A stretch of 64,000 bases of DNA. Origin: Kibdelosporangium banguiense. GTDB lineage: Bacteria > Actinomycetota > Actinomycetes > Mycobacteriales > Pseudonocardiaceae. Both the position numbers and the translations under genes were made by a program. Where the stretch lies: the NCBI RefSeq assembly GCF_017876405.1, contig NZ_JAGINW010000001.1, forward strand, positions 2,431,203 to 2,495,202. Reading direction: 5' to 3'. Each line of letters starts with the position of its first letter. Position 1 is the first letter of the stretch. Of this stretch, positions 53,649 through 64,000 are shown one piece after another. The notes beneath the pieces are model-generated. The model worked only from the letters and a program-made list of their open reading frames with translations, had not been told where the DNA came from and ran no database searches.

Positions 53649-55993
53649 TGGACCCGAGTTACGAGATCTCGCCGTGGCAGCTGCGCTGGCGTGGCCTGGA
53701 CCTGGAAGCCTTGCGCCGCACCGAGTCCACCTTCGCGCTGTCCAACGGGCACATCGGCCTGCGCGGTACGTTCGAGGAAGGCGAACCGCGCGGCCTGCCC
53801 GGCACCTATCTCAACGGTTTCTACGAGCAGCGGAAGCTGCCGTACGCCGAGGCCGGTTACGGCTTCCCGGAGGACGGCCAGACAGTCGTCAACGTCACCG
53901 ACGGCAAGATCATCCGCCTGCTGGTCGAAGACGAGCCGCTGGACATGCGTTACGGAAGCGCCCCGCAGCACGAGCGCACCCTCGACTTCCGGTCCGGCAC
54001 ACTGCGCCGGCGCACCGAATGGATCTCGCCGACGGGCCGTCGCGTCCGGATCACCACCGAGCGGCTGGTCTCCTTCACGCAACGCGCGATCGCCGCGATC
54101 CACTACACGGTGGAGCCGTTGGACGACAAGATCCAGCTGGTGGTCCAGTCCGATCTGCTGGCCAACGAGCCCATCCTGTCGCGCACCGAGGATCCGCGCG
54201 TCGCCGCTGCCCTCGACCAGCCGCTGGTCAGCGACTTCGCATGGGCGGAAGGCACCCGCGCGGTGCTCGCGCACCACACGCGCCAGTCAGGCCTGCGGAT
54301 GGCCGCGACCATGGACCACGAGGTGCATCTCGACGACGACGGTGTCCGGTCGGAGATCAGCGCGAGCGCCGATCTCGCGCGCCTGACCATCGCGGCCGAT
54401 GTGCCCAAAGGCGGCAAACTCAGCCTGACCAAATATCTCGGATACGGCTGGTCCAGCCAACGCTCGTCACCCGCGCTGCGCTCCCAGGTCGAAGCCGCGC
54501 TGGTCGGCGCGTTGCAGACCGGGTGGGACGGTCTGCTCGCCGAGCAACGGGCCTTCCTGGACGAATTCTGGGACACTGCGGACGTCGAGATCGAAGGCGA
54601 CGCCGAGTTGCAGCAGGCTGTCCGGTTCGCGCTGTTCCACGTGCTGCAGGCCGGTGCCCGCGGTGAGTCCCGGGCGATCCCGGCCAAGGGCCTGACCGGG
54701 CCCGGCTATGACGGACATGCCTTCTGGGACACCGAATCCTTCGTGCTGCCGGTGCTGACGTACACGATCCCGGACGCGGCCCGCGACGCCCTGCGCTGGC
54801 GTCACACCACTTTGGACCAAGCACGTGCCCGCGCGGAAACGTTGTGCCAGAAGGGCGCCGCGTTCCCCTGGCGATCCATCAACGGCGACGAGTGTTCCGG
54901 CTACTGGCCTGCCGGTACGGCGGCGTTCCACATCAACGCCGACATCGCCGACGCGGTCACCCGCTACCTCAATGCCACCGAGGACCGGGAATTCGAGGTC
55001 GAGTGCGGACTCGAACTGCTGGTGGAGACCGCTCGGCTGTGGATGAGCCTCGGCCACCACGACACACACGGCAACTTCCGGATCGACGGCGTGACCGGCC
55101 CGGACGAGTACACCGCCGTCGTGGACAACAACGTCTACACAAACCTGATGGCGCGCAAGAATTTGCGCTCCGCGGCAGCGCTCGCGGAACGGCACTCCGA
55201 AGAAGCGCACAAGCTCGGCGTGGACGAGGAGGAAACCGCGCGCTGGCGTGACGCCGCCGACGCGATGGTCGTGCTGTACGACGAAGAACTCGGCGTCCAT
55301 CCGCAGTCGGAATGCTTCACCCAGCACGCCCGCTGGGACTTCAAACACACGTCAGCCGAGCGTTATCCGTTGCTGCTGAACTATCCCTACTTCGACCTGT
55401 ACCGCAAACAGGTTGTCAAACAAGCAGATCTCGTGCTTGCCCTGCACCTGTGCGGCGACGAGTTCACGCCTGAGCAGAAAGCCCGTGACGTCAACTACTA
55501 CGAGGCCCTGACTGTGCGCGACTCGTCCCTGTCGGCCTGTACCCAGGCAGTCATGACAGCCGAGGTCGGGCATCTTGAGCTGGCCTACGACTACTTCGCC
55601 GAAGCCGCGCTGACCGACCTGCACGATCTGCATGACAACGTGCAGAACGGACTGCACATCGCCTCTCTCGCAGGCGCCTGGATCGCTTGTATCGCAGGCT
55701 TTGGCGGCATGCGTGACCACAACGGAAAACTCACGTTCGCACCACGGCTGCCCGAGGAGCTTGCCAAGATCGCCTTCCGGATGTCCTTCCGGGACAGCCG
55801 GATCGGTGTCGAAGTCCGCCCCGAACGCGCGGCATACCGCCTGTTGTCAGGCAAATCGCTGGAACTGGCACACCACGGCAAACAGTTCACCCTGGCGAAC
55901 GAACCCGTGATCCTGCCGATCCCCGCCCCACCGGCCAATCCCACGCCCCACCAGCCCCACGGCCGCGCCCCCGCCCGCCGCCGCCCCCGCTGA
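53648..55993 (+). CDS. glycoside hydrolase family 65 (disaccharide phosphorylase)
   Basis: About 781 residues. The N-terminal beta-sandwich begins PWQLRWRGLDLEALRRTESTFALSNG. The catalytic (alpha/alpha)6 barrel has GYDGHAFWDTESFVLP and the general acid Glu in GVTGPDEYTAVVDNN, both GH65 signatures. Family members phosphorolyse maltose, trehalose or kojibiose, giving beta-glucose 1-phosphate, which the coupled HAD enzyme can convert. Specificity not determined here. The last 30 residues are Pro/Arg-rich low complexity. ATG at 53648 is preferred over GTG at 53645. Confidence 0.9.
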   Translation: MDPSYEISPWQLRWRGLDLEALRRTESTFALSNGHIGLRGTFEEGEPRGLPGTYLNGFYEQRKLPYAEAGYGFPEDGQTVVNVTDGKIIRLLVEDEPLDMRYGSAPQHERTLDFRSGTLRRRTEWISPTGRRVRITTERLVSFTQRAIAAIHYTVEPLDDKIQLVVQSDLLANEPILSRTEDPRVAAALDQPLVSDFAWAEGTRAVLAHHTRQSGLRMAATMDHEVHLDDDGVRSEISASADLARLTIAADVPKGGKLSLTKYLGYGWSSQRSSPALRSQVEAALVGALQTGWDGLLAEQRAFLDEFWDTADVEIEGDAELQQAVRFALFHVLQAGARGESRAIPAKGLTGPGYDGHAFWDTESFVLPVLTYTIPDAARDALRWRHTTLDQARARAETLCQKGAAFPWRSINGDECSGYWPAGTAAFHINADIADAVTRYLNATEDREFEVECGLELLVETARLWMSLGHHDTHGNFRIDGVTGPDEYTAVVDNNVYTNLMARKNLRSAAALAERHSEEAHKLGVDEEETARWRDAADAMVVLYDEELGVHPQSECFTQHARWDFKHTSAERYPLLLNYPYFDLYRKQVVKQADLVLALHLCGDEFTPEQKARDVNYYEALTVRDSSLSACTQAVMTAEVGHLELAYDYFAEAALTDLHDLHDNVQNGLHIASLAGAWIACIAGFGGMRDHNGKLTFAPRLPEELAKIAFRMSFRDSRIGVEVRPERAAYRLLSGKSLELAHHGKQFTLANEPVILPIPAPPANPTPHQPHGRAPARRRPR

Positions 55994-56238
55994 GTTTTGC
56001 CCCCAATGCCACATTGGGGACACACCTCGGGCTGGTCCGAATGGGGGTAGGGGCACCTCCACCGGGAAAGTGATGCCAACTCCAGGGCGCGGGACGACGC
56101 CGATCAGTAACTTCCTTGCTGAGGATCCACTCAGGGTCGGCTACCCGGGTCGGCTCCGGGTGGTCCCGGATGCCGCGGCGCAGCCGGTCTCAATAGGTTC
56201 GGATCGTCACAACGGAGCTGATGAAAGCAGGAGTGGGG
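55994..56238. other. intergenic stretch before DUF4097 gene
   Basis: About 245 bases with no gene. It must contain the promoter of the lipoprotein gene, but no clear -10/-35 pair or operator was recognised. Confidence 0.4.
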
Positions 56239-57072
56239 ATGTCTCGTCGACGTGTTGTGCTGGGGGTCTGCGCGATCGGTGCCGGGACGTTGCTGCTTTC
56301 CGGGTGCGATGGCTTCCGGGCGGCTTCGTCGCAGTTCAGCGACGACACAGGTGTGCAGCAGAAGGTCACGGCGGTACGGCTGGAGACCGGGTCGGGCTCG
56401 GTCCGCATCAAGACCGGGGCACAGCCCACCATCCACCGGACGGTCTTCTACGTCAGCGACAAACCAGGGCAGACCTTCCGGTTCGAGGGAGACACCCTGG
56501 TGCTCGAGGACTGCAAGCGGCGCAACTGCTCGGTGGACTACGACGTCACGCTGCCGGCCGGGGCCAAGGTCATGGGGGAGGTCGGCTCCGGAGAGGTCGA
56601 GATCACAGCGATGACCGAGGTGGGGGTTGAGGCCAGGTCCGGGGACGTCCGAGTCAGGGACGTCCCCGGCCCGGTCACGGTCAACGTGTCCTCCGGCCGG
56701 GCGGAGCTGAGCGGGCTCGCGCAGTCCGCGGTCGTCGAGGCCGGCTCGGGGGACGTGGTGATGTCCAACGTCAAAGGAGACGTGACGGTCCTGTCGCGCT
56801 CCGGTGAGGTCGACGCGTCCGGGATCGGCGGCAAGGCCTCGATCGACAGCTCGTCGGGGGACGTGAAGCTCACGATGGCGTCCGCGCAGAACGCGAAGGT
56901 GACCGCGAGCAGCGGGAACATCCTCATCCGGGTGCCGCGCGGCAATGCCTACAAGCTCGATGCGCGGACCAATAGCGGGGAGCGCAACGTCAACATCGAC
57001 ACGAGCCCGAGCTCGGCCAGCGTCCTGCAGCTGAACGCGAGCAGCGGCGACATCACAGTGGACTACAGCTGA
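56239..57072 (+). CDS. DUF4097-type lipoprotein (putative adhesin)
   Basis: About 277 residues. MSRRRVVLGVCAIGAGTLLL followed by the lipobox LSGC gives a lipid-anchored extracytoplasmic protein. The rest is DUF4097, a beta-solenoid of short repeats such as VEARSGDVRVRDV, VEAGSGDVVMSNV and IDSSSGDVKLTM (SGDV repeat). ATG at 56239 follows GGAGTGGGG; ATG at 56221 is in frame but has a poorer site. Function unknown. Confidence 0.85.
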   Translation: MSRRRVVLGVCAIGAGTLLLSGCDGFRAASSQFSDDTGVQQKVTAVRLETGSGSVRIKTGAQPTIHRTVFYVSDKPGQTFRFEGDTLVLEDCKRRNCSVDYDVTLPAGAKVMGEVGSGEVEITAMTEVGVEARSGDVRVRDVPGPVTVNVSSGRAELSGLAQSAVVEAGSGDVVMSNVKGDVTVLSRSGEVDASGIGGKASIDSSSGDVKLTMASAQNAKVTASSGNILIRVPRGNAYKLDARTNSGERNVNIDTSPSSASVLQLNASSGDITVDYS

Positions 57073-57116
57073 GCGGGAACAAACCCGCTTACCCGCTCGT
57101 TGGCCTGTCAGAAAGG

Positions 57117-57135
57117 TTGAGCGGCTCTCGCTCAA
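57117..57135 (+). promoter_or_regulatory. HAIR-like inverted repeat 1 before dnaK
   Basis: TTGAGCG-N5-CGCTCAA. Resembles the HspR-associated inverted repeat (CTTGAGT-N7-ACTCAAG), with a slightly different spacing. The hspR gene is in the operon downstream. Confidence 0.7.
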
Positions 57136-57142
57136 GTCTGAT

Positions 57143-57172
57143 TTGACCGGCGTAGACTCTCGGTAGCAGACT
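57143..57172 (+). promoter_or_regulatory. dnaK operon promoter
   Basis: TTGACC (57143-57148), an 18-base spacer and CAGACT (57167-57172) fit a housekeeping sigma promoter. The -10 runs into HAIR repeat 2, so HspR binding would occlude it. Confidence 0.6.
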
Positions 57173-57191
57173 TGAGCCGCACACGCTCAAG
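57171..57191 (+). promoter_or_regulatory. HAIR inverted repeat 2 before dnaK
   Basis: CTTGAGC-N7-GCTCAAG, a perfect 7-bp-arm repeat with the classical HAIR spacing. HspR with DnaK as co-repressor binds such sites in Streptomyces and mycobacteria. Confidence 0.85.
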
Positions 57192-57217
57192 GGAAAGAAC
57201 ACTACCGGGAGGATTCC

Positions 57218-59064
<1,847 letters not shown>

Positions 59065-59068
<4 letters not shown>

Positions 59069-59790
59069 CCGACCAGGTACCGCACGACAACAGCAATTCT
59101 GCTGAGGACCCCCGCGTGGTGGTGCGTGACCGTCGCCGGATCGACCCGGACACCGGGCAGGTCCGGACCGTGACCGAGGAGGTGCCCGTCGACGCGGCGG
59201 GCGCTCCCGAGGGCGGCAAGCACGCGGCCAGCGACGAGGTCCCGGTCGAAGGCGAGGTCGTCAGCGAGGAGCCGTCTCCGGAAGCCTCCTTGCAGACCCA
59301 GCTCGACGAGCGGACTGCGGACTTGCAGCGGCTGCAGGCCGAGTACGCCAACTACCGCAAGCGGGTGGACCGGGACCGGGAGACCGTGGTCTCGTCGGCC
59401 AAGGCTTCGGTGGCCGGTGAGCTGCTGGCTGTGCTCGACGATGTCGAGCGGGCCGCGGCGCACGGCGACCTGACCGGTGCGTTCAAGGCTGTGGCGGACA
59501 AGCTGACCGCCACGCTGCAGCGCGTCGGGCTCGAGGCGTTCGGCCACGAGAACGAGGCCTTCGACCCGGCCGTGCACGAGGCCGTGCAGCACAGCACGTC
59601 CCCGGACGTGCAGGGCCCGACCGTGACCGCGGTACTCCGCCGCGGGTACCGGTTCGGCGAGCGCACGCTCCGCCCGGCACTGGTGGCCGTGACTGATCAC
59701 GAGCCCGGCGCCGAGCAGAAGCCGGTCGAAGGCGAATGGTTGGAGCCGTCCGAAGGCAACGCCGGTGGCGAGTCGGCGGACCGTAACTAG
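59065..59790 (+). CDS. grpE: nucleotide exchange factor GrpE
   Basis: A 241-residue GrpE. The N-terminal 60 residues are charged and variable, then a coiled coil ([26 protein letters not shown]) and the beta-domain with NPxxHEAV-like [12 protein letters not shown] and [18 protein letters not shown]. It releases ADP from DnaK. GTG start overlaps the dnaK stop (GTGA). Confidence 0.96.
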
Positions 59791-59814
59791 TAAGGCGAAG
59801 GGAGGGGACGTCCG

Positions 59815-60981
59815 GTGAGCGCGAGGGACTGGATCGACAAGGACTTCTACCGTGAGCTGGGCGTCTCGTCCAGCGCGACGGACGCGGACATCAAGAAGTC
59901 GTACCGCAAACTGGCCCGTGAGCTGCACCCGGACGCCAACCCGGGCAACGCCGAGGCCGAAACGCGGTTCAAGGCGGTGTCCGAGGCGTACGGCGTCCTG
60001 GGTGACCCCGAGAAGCGCAAGCAGTACGACGAGGCCCGCCGGTTGTTCGGCAGTGGTCTGCGCGGCTTCGGTGGTGGCAGCGGCGGTTTCGACGTCAGCG
60101 ACATCTTCGGCAACGCCGGCCAGCAGGGCGCGGCCGGTGGTGGCTTCAGCGGGCTCGGCGACATCCTGGGCGGCCTGTTCGGCAGGCGCGGCCAGGGTTC
60201 GGCGGCCGGCCGGCCACGCCGAGGTGCTGACGTGGACACCGAGGTCCGTATCGACTTCCTCGAAGCGGTCAAGGGGGCGACTGTCCCTTTGCGACTGTCG
60301 AGCCCGTCCACATGTGGCACGTGTACCGGGTCGGGTGCCCGTCCTGGCACGACGCCGCGGACCTGTCCGACATGCAACGGCGCAGGCCTGATCAACCGCA
60401 GCCAAGGTGCGTTCGCGTTCAGCGAGCCGTGCCGCGACTGCCGTGGCACCGGCCGGATCGTGGACGACCCATGCCCCGAGTGCGGTGGCGACGGTGTCAG
60501 CACGAAGAGCCGCACGCTGACCGTCCGGATTCCCGCCGGTGTCGAGGACGATCAGAAGATCAGGCTGGCCGAGCAGGGCGAACCGGGCCAGAACGGCGGT
60601 CACGCAGGCGATCTGTACGTCCGCGTGCACGTCACGCCGCACGCGGTCTTCGGCAGATCCGGCAACGACGTGACGATCACTGTTCCGGTGACGTTCCAGG
60701 AGCTGGCGCTCGGCACCACGCTGACCGTGCCGACTTTGGACGGCAAGGTGAGTCTGCGGGTCGCGGCCGGTACGGCCAACGGCCGGGTTTTCCGCGTCCG
60801 TGGCAAGGGTGTCGTCAAACGTGAGGGCACGGCAGGCGATCTGCTCGTGACCGTGCAGGTCGCGGTGCCTGCCAAGCTGAGCGAACAAGCGCAGGCGGCG
60901 CTGGCGGAGTACACGAAGGCCACCTCGGGCCAGGACCCCAGGCCTGAGCTGACCGCGCTGCTACAGCAGAGGAGCGACTGA
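59815..60981 (+). CDS. dnaJ: chaperone DnaJ (type I, Hsp40)
   Basis: A 388-residue type I DnaJ. J domain at residues 9-75 with the HPD motif in LHPDAN. A Gly/Phe-rich linker (LRGFGGGSGGFDVSDIFG). Four CxxCxGxG-type zinc repeats (CGTCTGSG, CPTCNGAG, CRDCRGTG, CPECGGDG). The C-terminal substrate-binding barrels follow. Strong GGGAGGGG site before GTG; the stop is shared with the hspR ATG (TGATG). Confidence 0.97.
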   Translation: MSARDWIDKDFYRELGVSSSATDADIKKSYRKLARELHPDANPGNAEAETRFKAVSEAYGVLGDPEKRKQYDEARRLFGSGLRGFGGGSGGFDVSDIFGNAGQQGAAGGGFSGLGDILGGLFGRRGQGSAAGRPRRGADVDTEVRIDFLEAVKGATVPLRLSSPSTCGTCTGSGARPGTTPRTCPTCNGAGLINRSQGAFAFSEPCRDCRGTGRIVDDPCPECGGDGVSTKSRTLTVRIPAGVEDDQKIRLAEQGEPGQNGGHAGDLYVRVHVTPHAVFGRSGNDVTITVPVTFQELALGTTLTVPTLDGKVSLRVAAGTANGRVFRVRGKGVVKREGTAGDLLVTVQVAVPAKLSEQAQAALAEYTKATSGQDPRPELTALLQQRSD

Positions 60982-61433
60982 TGATGCCCTCGTTCCCCAG
61001 TGGTGTGCCGTTTCCGGCCGGAGCCAATGAGGACAGCCCGGTTTTCGTGATCTCGGTGGCCGCACAGCTGTCCGGGCTGCACGCCCAGACGTTGCGCAGC
61101 TACGACCGGCTCGGCCTGGTCTCACCAGGCCGTACCTCCGGCGGCGGGCGCCGGTACTCCATGCGCGACATCGCGGTTCTCCGTGAGGTACAACGCCTTT
61201 CCCAGGAGGAAGGCGTGAACCTCGCGGGTATCAAGCGAATCATCTCCCTGGAGAACCAGGTCACCGCGCTGCAGTCCCGCATCCAGGAGCTGACTGAGGA
61301 GCTGGCGTCGGCCTACGCGGCCGCTGAACAGGCCGCCGCCGCGATTCACGCGTCCTACCGGCACGAACTTGTCCCGGTACGCAAGCAGACCGCGCTGGTT
61401 GTCTGGAAACCCCAGCCCCGCCGCGGGTTCTAG
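60981..61433 (+). CDS. hspR: heat-shock repressor HspR (MerR family)
   Basis: A 150-residue MerR-type repressor. The HTH reads VFVISVAAQLSGLHAQTLRSYDRLGLVSPGRT, followed by RYSMRDIAVLREVQRLSQEEGVNLAGI, diagnostic of HspR. A coiled coil follows. It represses its own operon at HAIR sites, with DnaK as co-repressor. ATG at 60981 overlaps the dnaJ stop; ATG at 60984 is possible. Confidence 0.95.
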   Translation: MMPSFPSGVPFPAGANEDSPVFVISVAAQLSGLHAQTLRSYDRLGLVSPGRTSGGGRRYSMRDIAVLREVQRLSQEEGVNLAGIKRIISLENQVTALQSRIQELTEELASAYAAAEQAAAAIHASYRHELVPVRKQTALVVWKPQPRRGF

Positions 61434-61505
61434 CCGCGATCTTGCGGCTAACGCGAAAAATTTCATGTTCGACCTGGAAACCCTGGGCTGGTTCAGTCCA
61501 GGGTG
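61431..61505. terminator. terminator hairpins between hspR and convergent flavohemoglobin gene
   Basis: TAGCCGC (61431-61437) pairs with GCGGCTA (61444-61450), followed by A-rich sequence. A second hairpin pairs CCCTGG with CCAGGG near 61482-61504, overlapping the end of the flavohemoglobin gene. Both are modest. Confidence 0.55.
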
Positions 61506-62734
61506 AACGGGTCGTAGGTGATGTGGTCCAGCGGCGTGCCCGCGACCAGCATCCGGGACACAGTGGACCGGATCATCGCGGGTGACCCGCTGACCAGGAC
61601 GTTGCGCTCCGACCAGGCCCCGTAGCGGGTGACCACGTCGGCCAGGGTGCCGTGCTCGACACCGGTCGCGTCCGGTTCGGACTCCAGGACCGGGACCACG
61701 GTCAGCCAGGGGTTGGTGGCCGCGAGATGCTGCAGGTTCTGCAGGTCGTACAGATCAGCGAGCACGCGGCCGCCGTAGAACAGGTGCACCCGCGGGTTCT
61801 CACCCCATTGGCACAGCTCGTCGATGATCGCCCGCATCGGGGCCAGGCCCGTCCCACCGGCGACCATGACTAAGTCCCGGGTGTTCTCCCGGTCCACCCG
61901 CATCCGGCCCATCGGCGGGCCGAGCCGCCAGACGTCGCCGGGTCTGGTGTGCCCGACGATCGCGCGGCTGACCCAGCCGCCGTCGACCGTGCGGATGTGG
62001 AAGTCGATCGAGCCGTCCTCGCGTGGTGCGTTCGCGGGCGACAGGTACCGCCAGAGCCGCGGCCGCTGCGGCACCTCGACGCTCACGTACTGCCCGGGCT
62101 GATACGGCACCGGGTAGTCGGGGCGGACGGTGACCACGGCCAGGTCGAAGCCGATCCGGTGGTGGTCCACCACGGCCGCCGGCCACCAGGCGGGCCCGTC
62201 CTCGGCGTTGGCCGCGTCGAGCATCGCGCGGGCCATGATCGTGTACGCCTCGGCCCAGGCTCGTTCGGTCTCGTCGGTCCATGACTTGGTGGCGTACTTC
62301 TTCACGGCGTGGATCAGGGCGGTGCCGACGGCCTCGTAGTGGGCGCTGATCACACCGAACTTGCGATGGTCGCGGCCCAGTTGCCGCAGGAACGGGACCA
62401 AGTCGTCGGGCCGGTCGACCAGTTGCACGAAGTGGACCAGTGCCCGCAGCAGGCGGGATCGCTGGACCTCCATGTTCGCCGGGAACATCTCGCGCGCGTT
62501 CGGCGACAGGCTGAACAGCATGCCGTAGAAGAACCTGGCGACATCCTCCGCGTGCGGCTCGACCAAGGCCCAGCTCTCGCGGACCAGACGGACCATCGCG
62601 GCCGCACCGGACGCGGCGTCCGCGGACCGGCTGGGCGTGGCAGTCACGGACTTGGGGGACTGAGGTAGTGGGCTCACTAGTGCGTTTGCGGTCATGGTCG
62701 GGGCACGGACTCCAACCTCTGGCTCAGACGTCAT
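61493..62734 (-). CDS. flavohemoglobin-like globin/FAD-reductase fusion
   Basis: A 413-residue protein. A roughly 45-residue unstructured N-terminus precedes a globin domain (about 45-180; RKFGVISAHYEAVGTALIHAVKKY with the proximal His) and a ferredoxin-reductase-like domain. FAD motif RLWRYLSPAN, NAD(P) motif VAGGTGLAPMRAI, and C-terminal LVSGSPAMIRST. Flavohemoglobins detoxify nitric oxide, but the divergent actinobacterial type may act as a D-lactate-linked or other peroxidase. ATG at 62734 has a weak ribosome site; an in-frame ATG at 62695 is an alternative start. Confidence 0.86.
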   Translation of the reverse strand: MTSEPEVGVRAPTMTANALVSPLPQSPKSVTATPSRSADAASGAAAMVRLVRESWALVEPHAEDVARFFYGMLFSLSPNAREMFPANMEVQRSRLLRALVHFVQLVDRPDDLVPFLRQLGRDHRKFGVISAHYEAVGTALIHAVKKYATKSWTDETERAWAEAYTIMARAMLDAANAEDGPAWWPAAVVDHHRIGFDLAVVTVRPDYPVPYQPGQYVSVEVPQRPRLWRYLSPANAPREDGSIDFHIRTVDGGWVSRAIVGHTRPGDVWRLGPPMGRMRVDRENTRDLVMVAGGTGLAPMRAIIDELCQWGENPRVHLFYGGRVLADLYDLQNLQHLAATNPWLTVVPVLESEPDATGVEHGTLADVVTRYGAWSERNVLVSGSPAMIRSTVSRMLVAGTPLDHITYDPFTLD

Positions 62735-62928
62735 GCTCGAACGTCACGGTCTTCTCATACATCCGTCCCCCGACAGGGTTGGACAGTAACCCGATTCTCG
62801 TGGGATGTCCGCCTTGATGCCACCTTCGTGTACTTGTGTGTGACCGAATGTTGGCTCACGTCCCTCTTCTGGTGGACATCCGATGGGCGGCCTGGGTTCC
62901 GGGCGGCCGATATGAAACTGTTACGCGC

Positions 62929-63702
62929 GTGCCTTCCGCCACCCCGACCCCCACCGGCATCGCCGAAGCGCAGCTGCTGGACGACCTGGAACTCGCCGAA
63001 CCACCGCCCCGGCCCCGGCCGGTGCTGGCGTTCGCAGCCCAGATCGACGACCCGCTCGTCGATCACGAGGCGGACCGTCTGCCGGGTTCCCATGGTGAAC
63101 ATCTCCTCCAGTGTGCCTATGGCAGCCGTGATCGTGCCAAGAAGTTCTACGACACCCAGGTACTCGACCACCTCAACGACGCGATGGCGGCCTTCATCCG
63201 CCGGATGGACATGGCGTTCATCGCCAGCGCGGACGCCAAGGGTGAGTGCGACTCGTCCTTCCGGGCGGGGCCGCCGGGCTTCATCCAGGTACTCGACGAG
63301 CGGCACATCGCCTATCCGGAGTACCGCGGCAACGGTGTGCTCGCCAGCCTCGGCAACATCAGCGAGAACCCACACCTGGCCATCCTGATGGTCGACTTCG
63401 TCCGCGACCTGATCGGCCTGCACGTCAACGGTGTGGCCAGAGTCGTCGACGACGACGAGATGCGCGCCGCGCACCCGGAGATCCCGGCCGAGTTCGACCG
63501 TGGCCGCACCCCGGAACGCTGGGTGGTAGTGGAGGTCGAGGAGGCCTATATCCACTGCCGAAAGCACATTCCCCACCTGCAGCCGGTCGACCGCAACCGC
63601 GACTGGGGCACGGACGACACGCGCCGCAAGGGCGGGGACTACTTCGAAGCCAAGGGCACGCCGCGCCCACGGCACCAAGTGGTGCAGACTTCCGGGCAGT
63701 GA
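62929..63702 (+). CDS. pyridoxamine 5'-phosphate oxidase family (FMN split-barrel) protein
   Basis: About 257 residues. The split-barrel core is seen in MDMAFIASADAKGECDSSFRAG, FIQVLDERHIAYPEYRGNGVLASLGNISENPHLAILMVDF, and HVNGVARVVDD. C-terminal EEAYIHCRKHIPHL. Likely binds FMN or F420. Start uncertain: GTG at 62929 is preferred over frames extending to 62836 that would run through the flavohemoglobin promoter region. Its stop overlaps the MarR start (GTGA), so MarR probably regulates it. Confidence 0.8.
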   Translation: MPSATPTPTGIAEAQLLDDLELAEPPPRPRPVLAFAAQIDDPLVDHEADRLPGSHGEHLLQCAYGSRDRAKKFYDTQVLDHLNDAMAAFIRRMDMAFIASADAKGECDSSFRAGPPGFIQVLDERHIAYPEYRGNGVLASLGNISENPHLAILMVDFVRDLIGLHVNGVARVVDDDEMRAAHPEIPAEFDRGRTPERWVVVEVEEAYIHCRKHIPHLQPVDRNRDWGTDDTRRKGGDYFEAKGTPRPRHQVVQTSGQ

Positions 63703-64000
63703 AAAGCGAGCAGTCGAACCCGTCCGGTGAGCGCGAATCAGCCACTCACGCGTTGGAACGTGAGCTGTCCGTGCTGTTCGGCCGGGCTCGCAGCGTCTCG
63801 CTGACGCTGGCCGCGCGTGTCCACCCCGAACTCGACGCGGCCTGCTACGCCTTGCTGCTGCATCTGAACGACATCGGGCCGGTCCGTGCGGCCGACGTGG
63901 TCGAACGGACCGGCCTGGACAAGTCGACAATCAGCCGTCAGATCGCCCGCCTGGACGAACTCGCCCTGATCGAACGGGTCGCCGACCCGCACGACGGCCG
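63699..64000 (+). CDS. MarR family regulator, partial at window edge
   Basis: Reading runs off the right edge after about 100 codons. The visible part has a MarR winged-helix core: LDAACYALLLHLNDIGPVRAADVVERTGLDKSTISRQIARL, then ALIERVADPHDGR. GTG start overlaps the preceding stop. C-terminus outside the window. Confidence 0.85.
   Translation, partial: MKSEQSNPSGERESATHALERELSVLFGRARSVSLTLAARVHPELDAACYALLLHLNDIGPVRAADVVERTGLDKSTISRQIARLDELALIERVADPHDG

Overview
The window is high-GC actinobacterial DNA. Strong GTG/TTG start usage, many 1-4 base ATGA/GTGA gene overlaps, an EspC/WXG-type secretion substrate, an F420-type oxidoreductase, HspR/HAIR control of dnaK, and mycobacterial-style FadE5 and EtfD homologues all point to an actinomycete, most likely in or near the Pseudonocardiaceae. 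The species cannot be named from sequence alone.

Layout. 1-3.6 kb: 2-oxoacid dehydrogenase E1 alpha (cut by the window edge), an M20 peptidase and endonuclease V. 3.6-7.2 kb (minus strand): a compact polymorphic-toxin operon with a YbaB-like protein, an EspC-like protein, a WXG-fused EndoU RNase toxin and three small downstream genes that are immunity candidates. 7.3-18.2 kb: ADP-ribosylglycohydrolase, a polar amino-acid ABC transporter translationally coupled to a beta-solenoid membrane protein, SRPBCC and NYN proteins, a thioredoxin/NHL protein, a GroES-like protein and a VanW protein. 18.3-32.4 kb: FadE5-type acyl-CoA dehydrogenase, LuxR regulator, LLM oxidoreductase, sodium:solute symporter, MFS transporter, diguanylate cyclase, TetR/methyltransferase pair, secreted DUF11 protein, dCTP deaminase and tRNA-Gly(CCC).

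32.4-46.0 kb is the most distinctive part, a catabolic island. A minus-strand operon encodes enoyl-CoA hydratase, an acyl-CoA ligase-amidase fusion, an SDR and a CoxG-like protein. It diverges from a plus-strand operon encoding a xanthine-dehydrogenase-type molybdenum hydroxylase (M, L1, S, L2) and an FCD-type GntR regulator, followed by an alpha/beta hydrolase. The palindrome TGGTATACCA recurs at the SDR gene, the divergent promoter and the hydrolase, which suggests a single GntR regulon. A solo tnpB element with an intact RuvC triad has inserted between L1 and S and seems to have replaced the C-terminus of L1. The substrate is unknown. The gene content suggests hydroxylation of an aromatic or N-heterocyclic compound, then amide hydrolysis, CoA activation and beta-oxidation-like steps.

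46.0-64 kb: CDF metal transporter coupled to a flavin disulfide reductase, EtfD-type iron-sulfur membrane oxidoreductase (its promoter shares a TTACT-N4-RGTAA palindrome with fadE5), SMR efflux/TetR pair, serine hydrolase, a beta-phosphoglucomutase-like HAD plus GH65 phosphorylase pair, a DUF4097 lipoprotein, the dnaK-grpE-dnaJ-hspR operon with two HAIR-type repeats, a flavohemoglobin, and a PPOX/MarR pair cut by the right edge.
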